Assembly: GCA_028281925.1 (NCBI GenBank)
Contig: JANQIX010000089.1
Coordinates: 1 to 64,000 of the forward strand
Origin: Alphaproteobacteria bacterium
Lineage (GTDB): Bacteria > Pseudomonadota > Alphaproteobacteria > DSM-16000 > Inquilinaceae
Direction of reading: 5' to 3'
Length of the DNA: 64,000 nt
Below are positions 19,173-28,438 of the stretch, piece by piece; position 1 is the first letter of the stretch; every line of letters begins with the position of its first letter. The notes beneath the pieces were generated by a model. It searched no databases. It was not told where the DNA came from and saw only the letters and a list, made by a program, of their open reading frames with translations. Made by a program: the position numbers and the translations under genes.

Positions 19173-20711
19173 TCATCGCGCGAAACTCAGCACTTTACCG
19201 CCGACGTCCACGATCTCCCGCCGATAGCGGGGTATCGCCAGACAAAGGCAGAGATGAGAGCCGAATACGACCGCGACCCCGATGACGAACAACAGTGGCG
19301 TATCTGCAGCCGGCCAATTGGCCGCCAGGTACCGGTAACTCAGATGCGCCGCTAGCACGACCAGCGCCAGAGCAAGGAAGAAGGGCATGACGATCCGGAA
19401 AAAGGTGCCGAACCGCAAGCCGCCCCTGCCCTGCGCTGCCCAAACCAGCAAGGGCATCAGCACCGCAACGGCCAGCACGCCCTGGATCAGGGCAGTCGCC
19501 ACGACGCCGAACTGGACGCCGATCCAATACCCCAAGAGGGTGAGCGCCATGGCTGGAAACGCAAATCGACGCAGAACATGCGTTGAGCCTGCTGCAATCA
19601 GACGCCAACGAACCAACGACTCCAGCGGTACGGAAAAGGTGCGCAATCCCAACAGCGCAAGAATGATGGCAGCCTCTCGCCACTCTGCGCCCAGCAGTAT
19701 GAGCGTGAAGGGCTCAGCAAGAGCGATAAAGGTGGCGGCCATTGGCACGGCGGCCATCGCAGTCTGGATCAGGATCCGTTGGTAAACGGCGTCGAAGCGG
19801 TCGGAATCGCCCGCCACACGGCTGAGCGCCGGCGTGATCACGGCGCCCATCGGACCCAGCAGCTGGGTCATGGGCCAATGTGCGACATTGCTCGCGCGAA
19901 AGAACAGTGCGGCCTGGACGTCGCCGAGCGTGCGGCCGATCGCCACCATGCCCAAAGCGTGGCCCAGCTGGGTCAGAAAGCTGAAGATCGCAAGGTCGCC
20001 GCCCATGGTGACCAGACCGCGCGCTCGGCCGAGCGTGGCCGGTCCATCGGGCAGCCATCGCGATGCGATCACCCGGAACGCGAGCAGGCTGGACTGGCGC
20101 GCCAGAATCTGGATCACGATCGCCCAGTAGCTGAGCCCCGCATAGGCCGCCGAGACCGCACAGACGATCCCGCAGATCTCCGCGAAGATCGCTGACCCGT
20201 GGAGCGCCCAGAATCGCATTTCCCGACTGAGGACTGCCGAGAACTGCGAGGTGGCGCCTGCCAGAAACGTCATCAGGGCAAGAGCCATGAGAACGGGTGC
20301 CACGCGCTCGTCTTCATAGAACGCAGCCACCGCGCCGGATGCGAGCATCAAGAGCAGTGTCACAGCACCGGCAATCAGCAGGTTTGCCCAGAACAATCCG
20401 CTGACTTCGGCCTGCGTGATCCGCTGTCTTTGGACCGTCACCTGGCCAAGGGCGTGCTGCGCGATATCAGATGCGAGAAAGGAAATCGGCAGTGCAAGGG
20501 CAACGATGCCGAACTCTTCGGGGGGGATCAGTCGGGCAAGAATCGCGATCGACAAGAGATTGAGCACGATCCTTACGGTCTGAGCGCTCGCAGAAATCAT
20601 GCCGCCGGACACCACCCGACGCCCGAGTTGGTGCCTCAGATGGTCTACGTCGAAGCGTCCGTCGGCGTTACCGGTCGGACGGTTCGCCGGACCCAACTCC
20701 GCCTCAGACAT
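19173..20711 (-). CDS. Wzx-like polysaccharide flippase (MOP superfamily)
   Basis: A 512-aa membrane protein with about 12-14 hydrophobic segments. It begins after a charged N-terminus with GGMISASAQTVRIVLNLLSI, the usual first helix of the lipopolysaccharide biosynthesis / RfbX family. It would move the undecaprenyl-linked repeat unit across the inner membrane. Its start overlaps the stop of the upstream glycosyltransferase by 8 nt, and that gene overlaps the polymerase gene by 4 nt. Polymerase, transferase and flippase are therefore made from one transcript. Confidence 0.9.
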   Translation of the reverse strand: MSEAELGPANRPTGNADGRFDVDHLRHQLGRRVVSGGMISASAQTVRIVLNLLSIAILARLIPPEEFGIVALALPISFLASDIAQHALGQVTVQRQRITQAEVSGLFWANLLIAGAVTLLLMLASGAVAAFYEDERVAPVLMALALMTFLAGATSQFSAVLSREMRFWALHGSAIFAEICGIVCAVSAAYAGLSYWAIVIQILARQSSLLAFRVIASRWLPDGPATLGRARGLVTMGGDLAIFSFLTQLGHALGMVAIGRTLGDVQAALFFRASNVAHWPMTQLLGPMGAVITPALSRVAGDSDRFDAVYQRILIQTAMAAVPMAATFIALAEPFTLILLGAEWREAAIILALLGLRTFSVPLESLVRWRLIAAGSTHVLRRFAFPAMALTLLGYWIGVQFGVVATALIQGVLAVAVLMPLLVWAAQGRGGLRFGTFFRIVMPFFLALALVVLAAHLSYRYLAANWPAADTPLLFVIGVAVVFGSHLCLCLAIPRYRREIVDVGGKVLSFAR

Positions 20712-21915
20712 GCCTCTGGCCCACGGTGCGCAGCGGTACAGCGTGGGCCGCTAAAGGGCCGGCCGCGAGCGACAATCCGTCTGGGCTAACACCACCAACA
20801 AGTCCGGCCTGGGTCGGAATGCTGATACCGTGCGGTGCCAGCACGGCCGTCATGCCGTCGACAAACGCGCGTTCGCTGAACTGTCCGGCATGGGCAACCA
20901 TGTCGGACGGATCGAGCTGCCGCTCCATCTCCCGCTCGAAGCGCTCGATGGCGTCGATCAGCCCGTCGACGGTCTGTTCGCCAAACAGCAGGCCTGTACG
21001 GCCATCAACGACGGTGTCCAGAATGCCGCCCCGGCCATAGGCAATGACCGGCCGTCCGGACGCCATCACTTCCACCGGGATGATGCCGAAGTCTTCCTCG
21101 CCCGGGAAGATCAGCGCCCGGCAGCGCGCGAAGTGGTGCTTGAGCGTATCGAACGGCACTTTGCCGAGGAAACTGACGTTGGGACCGGCGCGCTTGCGCA
21201 GCCGCGGCCCTTCTTCGCCGTCACCGATGACGACCAGTTTCCTGCCGGATCTCGTAAACGCATCGACAGCAAGATCGACCCGCTTGTAGGCCACAAGTTC
21301 ACTGGCACAGAGATAGTGGTCGCCGATTTCGCCGCTCTCGCAGGGAGCGAACGCCGTGACATCGACGGGCGGCGCCACGACCGCAGCCTCCCGCCGGTAG
21401 TACTTCCCGATCCGCCGCGCGACATGGCGGGAATTGGCCACGAACTCGTCGACGCGCATCGAGTTGACGGCGTCCCATTTGCGCAGACCGTGCGCCAGCA
21501 TCGGCATGATCGCACGCGTCATGAACCCCGCACTGCGGCGGTACAGGTGGTACTGATCCCAGAGGTACCGCATTGGCGAGTGGCAATAGCAGACATGCAC
21601 GGCGCCGGGCGGCGGGATGACGCCCTTGGCCGGTCCCGACTCGCTGGAAAGGATCAGGTCGTAGGACGAGAGATCCAGCCCCTCCAGAGCGTAGGGCATG
21701 AGCGGCAGATACTTCTTGTAGTGCGCGCGCGCAAACGGCAGGCGGGCGATGAACGTGGTGGTCACAGCGTGCGCGCGGATCGTCTCCGAAACGCCGGCCG
21801 GATCGTAGCAATGGGTGAATATGTCGGCTTGCGGAAACATGCGGCACAGGCTTTCCACCACCTTTTCGCCGCCGCGCATGTGGAACAGCCAGTAGTGGAT
21901 GATGGCAACTTTCAT
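20704..21915 (-). CDS. glycosyltransferase family 4
   Basis: A 403-aa GT-B glycosyltransferase. It opens with MKVAIIHYWLFHMRGGEKV, a frequent start for mannosyltransferase-like enzymes of this group. It contains CHSPMRYLWDQY and the C-terminal donor motif FPGEEDFGIIPVEVMASGRP with both catalytic-site Glu residues. Presence of manC in the cluster fits a GDP-mannose donor, but that is inference. It overlaps neighbours at both ends, showing tight translational coupling. Confidence 0.9.
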   Translation of the reverse strand: MKVAIIHYWLFHMRGGEKVVESLCRMFPQADIFTHCYDPAGVSETIRAHAVTTTFIARLPFARAHYKKYLPLMPYALEGLDLSSYDLILSSESGPAKGVIPPPGAVHVCYCHSPMRYLWDQYHLYRRSAGFMTRAIMPMLAHGLRKWDAVNSMRVDEFVANSRHVARRIGKYYRREAAVVAPPVDVTAFAPCESGEIGDHYLCASELVAYKRVDLAVDAFTRSGRKLVVIGDGEEGPRLRKRAGPNVSFLGKVPFDTLKHHFARCRALIFPGEEDFGIIPVEVMASGRPVIAYGRGGILDTVVDGRTGLLFGEQTVDGLIDAIERFEREMERQLDPSDMVAHAGQFSERAFVDGMTAVLAPHGISIPTQAGLVGGVSPDGLSLAAGPLAAHAVPLRTVGQRHV

Positions 21916-23441
21916 CGAACCAGCGTCCCCAGGTTCGGGCTGACATTGCTCAGCGGATTGGTTCGGTGTCCCAAGAGCGGCGCGTTCAGTCGGCCGGCGC
22001 GCCAGCGCGTGGCCATGACCAGGCCGAATAGGAAGCCGGTGAACACGCCGAAGTCGGTCGTCGTTCCGGAGATCGAGCCCATCGCCAAGGACACGAGGAT
22101 CGTGAGCTTGGCGGCCAGCATGACTTCCCGTCCGACGGCCTCGCCTCGGGGCGCCGATTTCAATAGGCAGACCGCGAGAAACGCCAGCATCAGCGCAGAG
22201 CCTATGAGGCCGGTGTTGCTGAGGATGGCAATCGCCCAGCTTGATGTACGCGCCCCGCCGACGCCGACACCCAAACCATGTGTCTCGACGAACGCGGCGA
22301 CCCCCATGCTGTTCCAGAACATCCGTTCATCGAATGAATTGGTACTGACCTTTCCGAACACCATTCGGTCGACAAAGTCGGTAATCGGCGTCAGCAGATG
22401 CGGGTCCAGCAGAAAGACGATCATGACCATGAAGGCCGCCGAATAGGCGGTCACCATTTCCCCGGCTAGCCGCCGCCGGTGGGGTCGTGACTGCCCGCGC
22501 TGCAGGGCCTGACGCAGCCAATTGCCGGAGATCAGAACCAGCAGCGCGAAGAGTCCGAGATAGGCGGTGCTGGAAGTCGAGAGCGCGGCGAGCAGCAGCA
22601 GCAAGCCGACCACGCCGGCTTGAAGCGCGGGGTTGACCATCCGCGCATCGGTTGCAGAGCGTAGCAGGAAGAGGATGGCCGCAAAGCCCACGCAGAGCGG
22701 TCCGAACGAAGACGCCTCAGGCATCAGACCGACAGCACGGCGCGTACCACCCACCGTACTGTCGGTGAAAATCGCATAGCTCGCCGTCCGGAATGGGTCG
22801 AGGAGGGCCTGTGCCCCGGTCCGTGAAGCCACCATCTCAACGACGCCGGTGAGACAGACGATGGCACCGCCGAAGCAGACCGCCCGCACGATAATCGCCA
22901 GATCCTCCATCCGCCGGACATAGACGGCAGCGGCGATCGCGACCCCGAGGGACAGCATCAGGTAGGCAGCTTGAGTGAGGTTCGCCGATGTCGGCCACAG
23001 CAGATCGGTCGGACTGCCGCCGACCCGCATCGGAACCACCGCGACCTGACCGGCAAACAGCCGAGGCAAGAGGAATGCCGAAACGATCGCCACGATCACA
23101 AAGGCCGTAAGCAATCCGAGCCGCTTCGGGTCGATCGCCGCATCCAGCGCCAGTCGCGCGGCCTTCGGTCGAAGAAGGGTCTTTGCAACCAGGAACACGG
23201 CCACGACGGACGCCGGAAGCAGCGTTACACCACCGGTCACCTGAGGCGGAACGACCGCAAATGACCCGAAGGCCAAAGCGCCGAACAGCATGTACCAGAG
23301 CACCGGCCGCCGCGAGATCAGGCCCCACAGCACAAGCAACCAGAAGACGGCCAGCGGGACAGCGGTCACAGCGGTGCGGGCCCAAGACGGCGCCGCGATG
23401 TCCCGGAAACGCGATCCTGCGCGGCCGCGGGAGGCGCCCAT
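21912..23441 (-). CDS. O-antigen ligase / Wzy-like polymerase membrane protein
   Basis: A 509-aa integral membrane protein with about 11-12 hydrophobic segments and a large periplasmic loop near residues 330-410. The loop contains FDERMFWNSMGVAAFVETHG and GVGVGGARTSSWAIAI, a pattern typical of the Wzy_C / O-antigen ligase domain. In a Wzx/Wzy pathway it would polymerise repeat units in the periplasm. It is the first gene of the three-gene operon with a glycosyltransferase and the flippase. Sequence alone does not separate polymerase from ligase. Confidence 0.82.
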   Translation of the reverse strand: MGASRGRAGSRFRDIAAPSWARTAVTAVPLAVFWLLVLWGLISRRPVLWYMLFGALAFGSFAVVPPQVTGGVTLLPASVVAVFLVAKTLLRPKAARLALDAAIDPKRLGLLTAFVIVAIVSAFLLPRLFAGQVAVVPMRVGGSPTDLLWPTSANLTQAAYLMLSLGVAIAAAVYVRRMEDLAIIVRAVCFGGAIVCLTGVVEMVASRTGAQALLDPFRTASYAIFTDSTVGGTRRAVGLMPEASSFGPLCVGFAAILFLLRSATDARMVNPALQAGVVGLLLLLAALSTSSTAYLGLFALLVLISGNWLRQALQRGQSRPHRRRLAGEMVTAYSAAFMVMIVFLLDPHLLTPITDFVDRMVFGKVSTNSFDERMFWNSMGVAAFVETHGLGVGVGGARTSSWAIAILSNTGLIGSALMLAFLAVCLLKSAPRGEAVGREVMLAAKLTILVSLAMGSISGTTTDFGVFTGFLFGLVMATRWRAGRLNAPLLGHRTNPLSNVSPNLGTLVR

Positions 23442-23513
23442 TCCTTGTCCGGATTAAGCCCCGGGTAACCCGCGGATGGTACCAAGACACATCCCGAACC
23501 CGGAGAGTGGCCC

Positions 23514-23675
23514 GTGAACGACACACTGCTGGACCTGACCGAAGCCACGTTCGTCTGCCCCACGTCGTCCGGCGGATCCGCCGTTGGCCTGGTGACAAAG
23601 CGGCTCTTGAAGGCCGCAGCCGTGGTCGTATGCGGCATTACCGTCTGGGTGGCCGCGCTGAGCGCGATCCTCTGA
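23514..23675 (+). CDS. possible small single-pass membrane protein (53 aa)
   Basis: GTG at 23514 is preceded by GGAGAG at 8-9 nt and opens a 53-codon frame ending in TGA. The N-terminal half is polar (MNDTLLDLTEATFVCPT). The C-terminal half is one hydrophobic helix after a KR pair (LLKAAAVVVCGITVWVAALS). It stands alone on the plus strand between two minus-strand exopolysaccharide genes. I recognise no family. The clean polar-then-helix layout and ribosome site support coding; the short length keeps it uncertain. Confidence 0.4.
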   Translation: MNDTLLDLTEATFVCPTSSGGSAVGLVTKRLLKAAAVVVCGITVWVAALSAIL

Positions 23676-23718
23676 GCCGAAAGGCCGACCAGGGTCGGAT
23701 GCCGTCGCGGCATGTCGG

Positions 23719-25161
23719 TCACACCTTGTCGGCCAGACGTGCGAAATCGTCGTCGATGCGGACGATATCGTCTTCCTGCAGGTAGGGGCCGGACTGCACC
23801 TCGATCAGGTTCAGCGGCAGCTTGCCCGGATTGGCCAACCTGTGCGCGCAGCCCAACGGCAGATAGATCGACTCGTTCTCGCGCACCAGGATCTCTTCCT
23901 CGTCGCGGGTCACAAGCGCGGTGCCGTTGACCACCACCCAGTGCTCCGCCCGGTGATAGTGGCGTTGCAGCGAGAGCCGCGAACCAGGATTGACTGTGAT
24001 CAGCTTGACCTGGAACCTCTCACCGGTCTGCAGCGTCCGGTAGGCGCCCCAGGGGCGGTAGACCCGGGTGTGGTTCTTGGCCTCCGGCCGGCCATCCCGC
24101 TTCAACCGGTCGACGATGCCCTTGACCTCTTGCGCGCGGTCGCGTGATGCCACCAGCACGGCGTCCGCCGTCGTTACGACGACCATGTCGTCGGCCCCGA
24201 CCACTGCCGTGAGCGCTCCGTCGCTGCGGATGTAAGAGTTCCGCGTGTCGACCGTCATTACGTCGCCGGCAAAGGCGTTGCCCTCGGTATCGCGGTGGCA
24301 GGTTTCCCAGAGCGCAGACCACGACCCGACATCCGACCAGTCGAGATCGGCCGATACAACGGCGGCACAGGCCGTCTTCTCCATCACGGCATGGTCGATG
24401 GAGATCGACGGGCTCGCCTCCAGCGATGGGCCATCAAGGCGGAAGAAATCGAGATCGGTACGGCCCCCGGCCATTGCTTCACGGGCAGCCGCGAGCACCT
24501 CCGGCGCGTGGGCTTCGAGCTCTGCCACCATGCTGTCCGCGCGGCACAGGAACATACCGGCATTCCAGACATGACGACCGTCCGCCGCATAACGGCGCGC
24601 TCGCTCAAGGTCCGGCTTTTCGACGAACCGGTCGACGTGATGGACATCGTTGCGACCGTCGAACGCGGCACCACGCCGGATATAGCCGTAGCCGGTTTCC
24701 GGCCCTGTCGGTTCTATACCGAAGGTCACCAGCTTTCCGGCTGCCGCCGCATCACGGGCGCGATCAACCGCCGACAGGAAAGCCTCCGTGTCCGGGATCC
24801 GGTGATCGGCCGGCAGCAAGAGGACGACAGCTTCCGCCTCGCGCTGCAGCGCCCGCAGCGCTGCCACACCCGCGGCAGGCGCCGTATTGCGGCCGACCGG
24901 CTCCAGCAGAATCTCGGCCGCAACACCAGCTTCCCGAAGTTGCGCGGCAATGAGGAACCTCTGCTCCTCGCTGCAGATCACGATGGGAGACGAAAACCGG
25001 TCACGATCGGCTACGCGCAGAGCCGTTTCCTGCAGCAGCGTGTGGCTGCCGTTCAGGGCGATCAACTGCTTCGGATAGGCCTCGCGCGAAAGCGGCCACA
25101 GCCGCGCGCCGACGCCACCCGACAGGATCACGGGGGTCACCCGCGTACTGTGCATCCGCAA
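23719..25161 (-). CDS. manC: mannose-1-phosphate guanylyltransferase / mannose-6-phosphate isomerase
   Basis: A 480-aa bifunctional type II enzyme that supplies GDP-mannose. The N-terminal nucleotidyltransferase has the signature ILSGGVGARLWPLSR (12-26) and a later FVEKPD. The C-terminal cupin, with QRHYHRAEHWVVVNGTA and YLPLGCAHRLANP, is the isomerase part. Length and motif order are those of ManC/XanB/AlgA. No manB (phosphomannomutase) is in the window. GDP-mannose would serve the family 4 glycosyltransferases nearby. Confidence 0.93.
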   Translation of the reverse strand: MRMHSTRVTPVILSGGVGARLWPLSREAYPKQLIALNGSHTLLQETALRVADRDRFSSPIVICSEEQRFLIAAQLREAGVAAEILLEPVGRNTAPAAGVAALRALQREAEAVVLLLPADHRIPDTEAFLSAVDRARDAAAAGKLVTFGIEPTGPETGYGYIRRGAAFDGRNDVHHVDRFVEKPDLERARRYAADGRHVWNAGMFLCRADSMVAELEAHAPEVLAAAREAMAGGRTDLDFFRLDGPSLEASPSISIDHAVMEKTACAAVVSADLDWSDVGSWSALWETCHRDTEGNAFAGDVMTVDTRNSYIRSDGALTAVVGADDMVVVTTADAVLVASRDRAQEVKGIVDRLKRDGRPEAKNHTRVYRPWGAYRTLQTGERFQVKLITVNPGSRLSLQRHYHRAEHWVVVNGTALVTRDEEEILVRENESIYLPLGCAHRLANPGKLPLNLIEVQSGPYLQEDDIVRIDDDFARLADKV

Positions 25162-25192
25162 GCCCTCCGGTTCCGACAGTTAGTACGCGCAG

Positions 25193-25819
25193 TTAGTACG
25201 CGCCTCTTGCCCGCAGTACCGCTGCTGGCGTCATCAACAGGATGTAAAGATCAAGGATCGCGTTGCGGTGCCGCGCGTAGGTCGCTTCCAGCGCAACGCG
25301 ACGAAGATAACTCAGGTCACTACGGCCGCTGACCTGCCAGAGACCGGTGATGCCGGGTTTGACCGACAAGATCTCGTCAAGGTGGCGTCCGAAATTCGAC
25401 GCTTCCGCAGCAACAATCGGACGCGGTCCGACAAGACTCATCTCACATCGCAGAACATTCAACAATTGCGGTAACTCGTCCAGGCTGGTCCTTCGCAGGA
25501 AGTTGCCAACCCTAGTCACACGCGGATCATCCTTGAGCTTTCGCGACGCTTGCCATTCGGCGCGCGCATCCGGCGACGCCTCCAACAGCGCTGCAAGACG
25601 CTGCTCGGCGTCGACGCACATCGTCCGGAACTTCACCACGTTGAACGGCCGATGAAACTGACCAAGTCGCCGATGGCGGAAGAAGATTGGCCCGCCATCA
25701 AGCGAAACAGCGACTCCGACAAAGACGAACAGTGGCAAAAGAGAGATCAGAAGAATACTTGCGATTGCCACGTCGAATCCAGCTTTGATCACGCCGTAGG
25801 TCTTGAAGCCAAGTTTCAT
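25193..25819 (-). CDS. undecaprenyl-phosphate sugar phosphotransferase (priming transferase, short form)
   Basis: This initiates repeat-unit assembly by moving a sugar-1-phosphate onto undecaprenyl phosphate. The protein is 208 aa, i.e. the catalytic PglC/WcaJ-C core without the large N-terminal membrane domain. It has one reentrant hydrophobic helix (about 11-40), then the core motifs PFNVVKFRTM, DDPRVTRVGNFLRRTSLDE and MSLVGPRP, and a terminal LWQVSGRS segment. An in-frame ATG at 25819 begins MKLGFKT. A promoter-like sequence lies 58-85 bp upstream. Confidence 0.92.
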   Translation of the reverse strand: MKLGFKTYGVIKAGFDVAIASILLISLLPLFVFVGVAVSLDGGPIFFRHRRLGQFHRPFNVVKFRTMCVDAEQRLAALLEASPDARAEWQASRKLKDDPRVTRVGNFLRRTSLDELPQLLNVLRCEMSLVGPRPIVAAEASNFGRHLDEILSVKPGITGLWQVSGRSDLSYLRRVALEATYARHRNAILDLYILLMTPAAVLRARGAY

Positions 25820-25876
25820 GGTCAGCCCCCTACAATCCTAGACCGCGGTCTCTCGCAGTGCACAATAGTGTGGCTC

Positions 25877-25904
25877 ACTGTATCCGGCATCCGTGATCCG
25901 TCAA
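25877..25904 (-). promoter_or_regulatory. promoter-like sequence before the priming transferase
   Basis: Read on the minus strand, TTGACG (25904-25899) and TACAGT (25882-25877) are 16 bp apart, with 5/6 and 4/6 consensus matches. An AT-rich tract (25905-25960) lies immediately upstream, like an UP element. It fits transcription into the gene starting at 25819. Confidence 0.4.
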
Positions 25905-26210
25905 GTTAAAAAAGTATAAATATTTGATGTTTATTCAAATTTTATCATTAACCCAAATTGATGCGCACCCAGTATTGCTGACGACAGCTCGTGCTGCATG
26001 GGCAGGCTCATGGGCTGGGAATGGAGAACCTGAACGCATGGCATCTCGCTGCGGTACGGCAACATCAGCGGTGTTCGGGCGAACGCAATGCCCGCGTTCA
26101 CGACAGTCGCGTCAATGATCCCGGCGCACCGAACCGTCAGACGCGTACTGCCCTGACAATCGCATACGCCGATCGACGCGAAGCCATTCCATGCCGCGAC
26201 GGCCGGCCGA
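25905..26210. other. intergenic region between galU and the priming transferase
   Basis: About 300 bp. The part nearest the transferase is AT-rich; the rest is high in GC. I see no supported gene, RNA or clear terminator here. Confidence 0.45.
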
Positions 26211-27125
26211 TCATGCGACCTTGGCCTCGGGCTCTCTGGCGTCGTTCAACGCCGTCTCCATCAGAATGCGTTCCGCCGCGTTGCGCACTTCGGTGGCAAT
26301 CTCAGGTCTGCGAAGACTGAACGCGAGATTGGCCGCGACCAGCTGCGCGCGATCGCCGCAGTCGAACCGCTCGCCCTCCACACGAACGCCGTGGAAGGGC
26401 TGCTTGCCGATCAGCCGAGCCATGGCGTCGGTCAACTGGATTTCGCCCCCGGCTCCTGGATCCTGTCGATCCAATTCGTCCAGAACTTCGGGCTGCAGGA
26501 TGTACCGGCCAATGACCGACAGCCGGGATGGCGCCACCTCCGGGGCAGGCTTCTCGACCAAGCCCTTTGCCGCCACCAAGTTGCCGTCATCGAAGGCCGG
26601 ATCGAGAATGCCGTATCGTTCGGTCATGTCTGCCGGCACCTCGCGCACGGCGATCAGATTGCCGCCGGCGGTGGCATGCGCCCGCAGCATCTGCGCCAGC
26701 GGTGGCATGTCGGCCAGAAACACCTCATCCGGCAGCAAGACCGCGAATGGCTCGTCACCGATGAACTGGCGGGCGCACCAGACGGCGTGCCCCAGACCCA
26801 TCGGTTCCGGCTGGCGAACGAACGCATATCTGCCAGCCGCCAGCTCGCTGCCACGGGCCTCGGCCAGCTGTGCCGATTTTCCGCGACGCTGCAGCGTGTG
26901 ATAGAGCTCGAACTGCCGGTCGAAATGGTCTTCCAACGACGTCTTGCCGCGGCTCGTGACGAAGATGAACAGCTCGATACCCGCCGCGCGGGCCTCTTCG
27001 ACTGCATACTGCACGATCGGACGGTCGACGATCGCCAACATCTCCTTAGGGATGCTCTTCGTTGCGGGCAGCGAGCGGGTGCCGAGCCCCGCGGAGGGGA
27101 TCACAGCCTTACGTACCGGTTGCAC
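26211..27125 (-). CDS. galU: UTP-glucose-1-phosphate uridylyltransferase
   Basis: It makes UDP-glucose, a donor for glycosyltransferases and a precursor of UDP-galactose and UDP-glucuronate. The N-terminal signature AVIPSAGLGTRSLPATKSIP and PKEML are exactly GalU-like, followed by LLPDEVF and GLVEKPAP motifs. I set the start at GTG 27125 (304 aa) because GAGAGG lies 8 nt upstream and it brings the signature to the usual distance. An ATG at 27173 would add 16 residues without family support. Confidence 0.93.
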   Translation of the reverse strand: MQPVRKAVIPSAGLGTRSLPATKSIPKEMLAIVDRPIVQYAVEEARAAGIELFIFVTSRGKTSLEDHFDRQFELYHTLQRRGKSAQLAEARGSELAAGRYAFVRQPEPMGLGHAVWCARQFIGDEPFAVLLPDEVFLADMPPLAQMLRAHATAGGNLIAVREVPADMTERYGILDPAFDDGNLVAAKGLVEKPAPEVAPSRLSVIGRYILQPEVLDELDRQDPGAGGEIQLTDAMARLIGKQPFHGVRVEGERFDCGDRAQLVAANLAFSLRRPEIATEVRNAAERILMETALNDAREPEAKVA

Positions 27126-27865
27126 GTCGATTGCCTCTCTGTCTTCGGGTCTCAGATAGCGTTCAGCGCACAACGCCGCAGCGGTTCCCCAGTTTCATGA
27201 CCGGTTATCGGTTCGGCACCGGCGGCGCCGACTCATCGGGCCGTTGCCGGTTGGCGATGGAGAGCACCTTTGCGTCTGTCTGCTCCATCGTCACCATCAG
27301 CACTCCGTGCCTCACTTATAGTGATTTATTGGCCGAATCCGGTCCATTTCTTGAGCCGCGTCATGTATCAAAGACCATAAGCGTAGCCTCATCATCACAG
27401 TCACCGGACGGTACCATAGATCACCCCGCTGTAAAGTTATAAAATCTGACCATTTCATGATCATGTTTGTTTTTACTTTAGATTACCCTAAAATTGACGA
27501 TTTGCGCATTTGAGTAAAAGTCTTGATATTAACGATTTCTTCGACCGGACTGCGACAACTTGACCTATCGGAAGGCATGGTCTCTTTCCGTTTGGTCGGT
27601 CGCCACCCACTGTCCAGGAAGCCTTCCGTCCGGCGAGCAGGGTCGTCCGCCCGCCAGGAATTCCTCTAGGCGCTTTAGCTACTTAAGCGAGCAGGATTTC
27701 TAGGGACAGATTCGAATATGGGTGCTAACGTTCCACATTACGTTTGTAGTCCAGACTCACCATCCGGTCGGGCGCGGCTTGGATACGATTCCAGACCGTG
27801 CGCGAGATGCGGCTGCCGGCTTGTGCTTTGGTGGGCGCCGGGCCCCAATGCGGCGCGGGATTGAG
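27126..27865. other. long divergent intergenic region upstream of galU and the hemerythrin gene
   Basis: About 740 bp. The segment 27420-27560 is strongly AT-rich compared with its flanks and contains the palindrome TCATGATCA, a likely promoter area. The remainder shows short frames only, with no ribosome sites and no recognisable product. I could not place promoter hexamers with confidence. Confidence 0.45.
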
Positions 27866-28438
27866 ATGCCCATGCAGGATATCGACCTTAACGACGCCCA
27901 TCGGCGGCAGCCTCGCGGTGGCGCCGGCACCCGGCATACGATCCACGACCATTCTGTCGGGGACAGCGGGGCAGACTCGTCCCACATCGCGCTGGGGCAC
28001 GCGTCCATCGATCGCGATCACAGGCATCTGCTGTCTCTGGTCGCGCGCTTCAACAGCCTGGCGATTGACCACGCACCGCCAGATGCCTTGGCTGAGGCGG
28101 TGTGCGACCTGACAGAGTTCACCAGGTCGCATTTCGAGTACGAGGAGGCGCTGATGGCCGGCGCCGGCTTCCCCGACGCCGATGCTCACCGCATGGATCA
28201 TGCGGCATTGATGCAACAGCTCAGCCTCTACCTCTTCCAATTCTCCACGACTGTCGAGGCGTCACCGACTGTGATTGTCGAGTCGCTGCAGGGCTGGTTC
28301 ACCGGCCATCTGAAGAGGTTCGACACTCCGATGGTTCAATTCCTTCTGGCGTCTGGAGGGTCCGACGGATCCTCAGGCGCCGATGAGGCCTCCGCATCGG
28401 CGGACCATCAACCCGCCGCCGAGCCACCGATGGAATAG
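27866..28438 (+). CDS. bacteriohemerythrin-like oxygen-binding protein
   Basis: A hemerythrin-fold protein binding a di-iron O2 site. Taking ATG 27866 (190 aa), the seven ligands are all visible: H52 (RDH), H89 and E93 (HFEYEE), H108 and H112 (HRMDH), and H148 and D153 (HLKRFD). About 40 disordered residues precede the domain, and an acidic Ser/Ala-rich tail follows. The start is uncertain: in-frame starts also exist at 27722 and 27848, and none has a good ribosome site. The 3' end overlaps the convergent GH88 gene by 31 bp. The usual role is O2 sensing, storage or delivery. Confidence 0.85.
   Translation: MPMQDIDLNDAHRRQPRGGAGTRHTIHDHSVGDSGADSSHIALGHASIDRDHRHLLSLVARFNSLAIDHAPPDALAEAVCDLTEFTRSHFEYEEALMAGAGFPDADAHRMDHAALMQQLSLYLFQFSTTVEASPTVIVESLQGWFTGHLKRFDTPMVQFLLASGGSDGSSGADEASASADHQPAAEPPME

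Noticed and set aside
20830-22446. A 538-codon plus-strand frame opposite a glycosyltransferase and the polymerase gene
   Set aside because: No motif, biased composition, and it fully overlaps two well-supported minus-strand genes.
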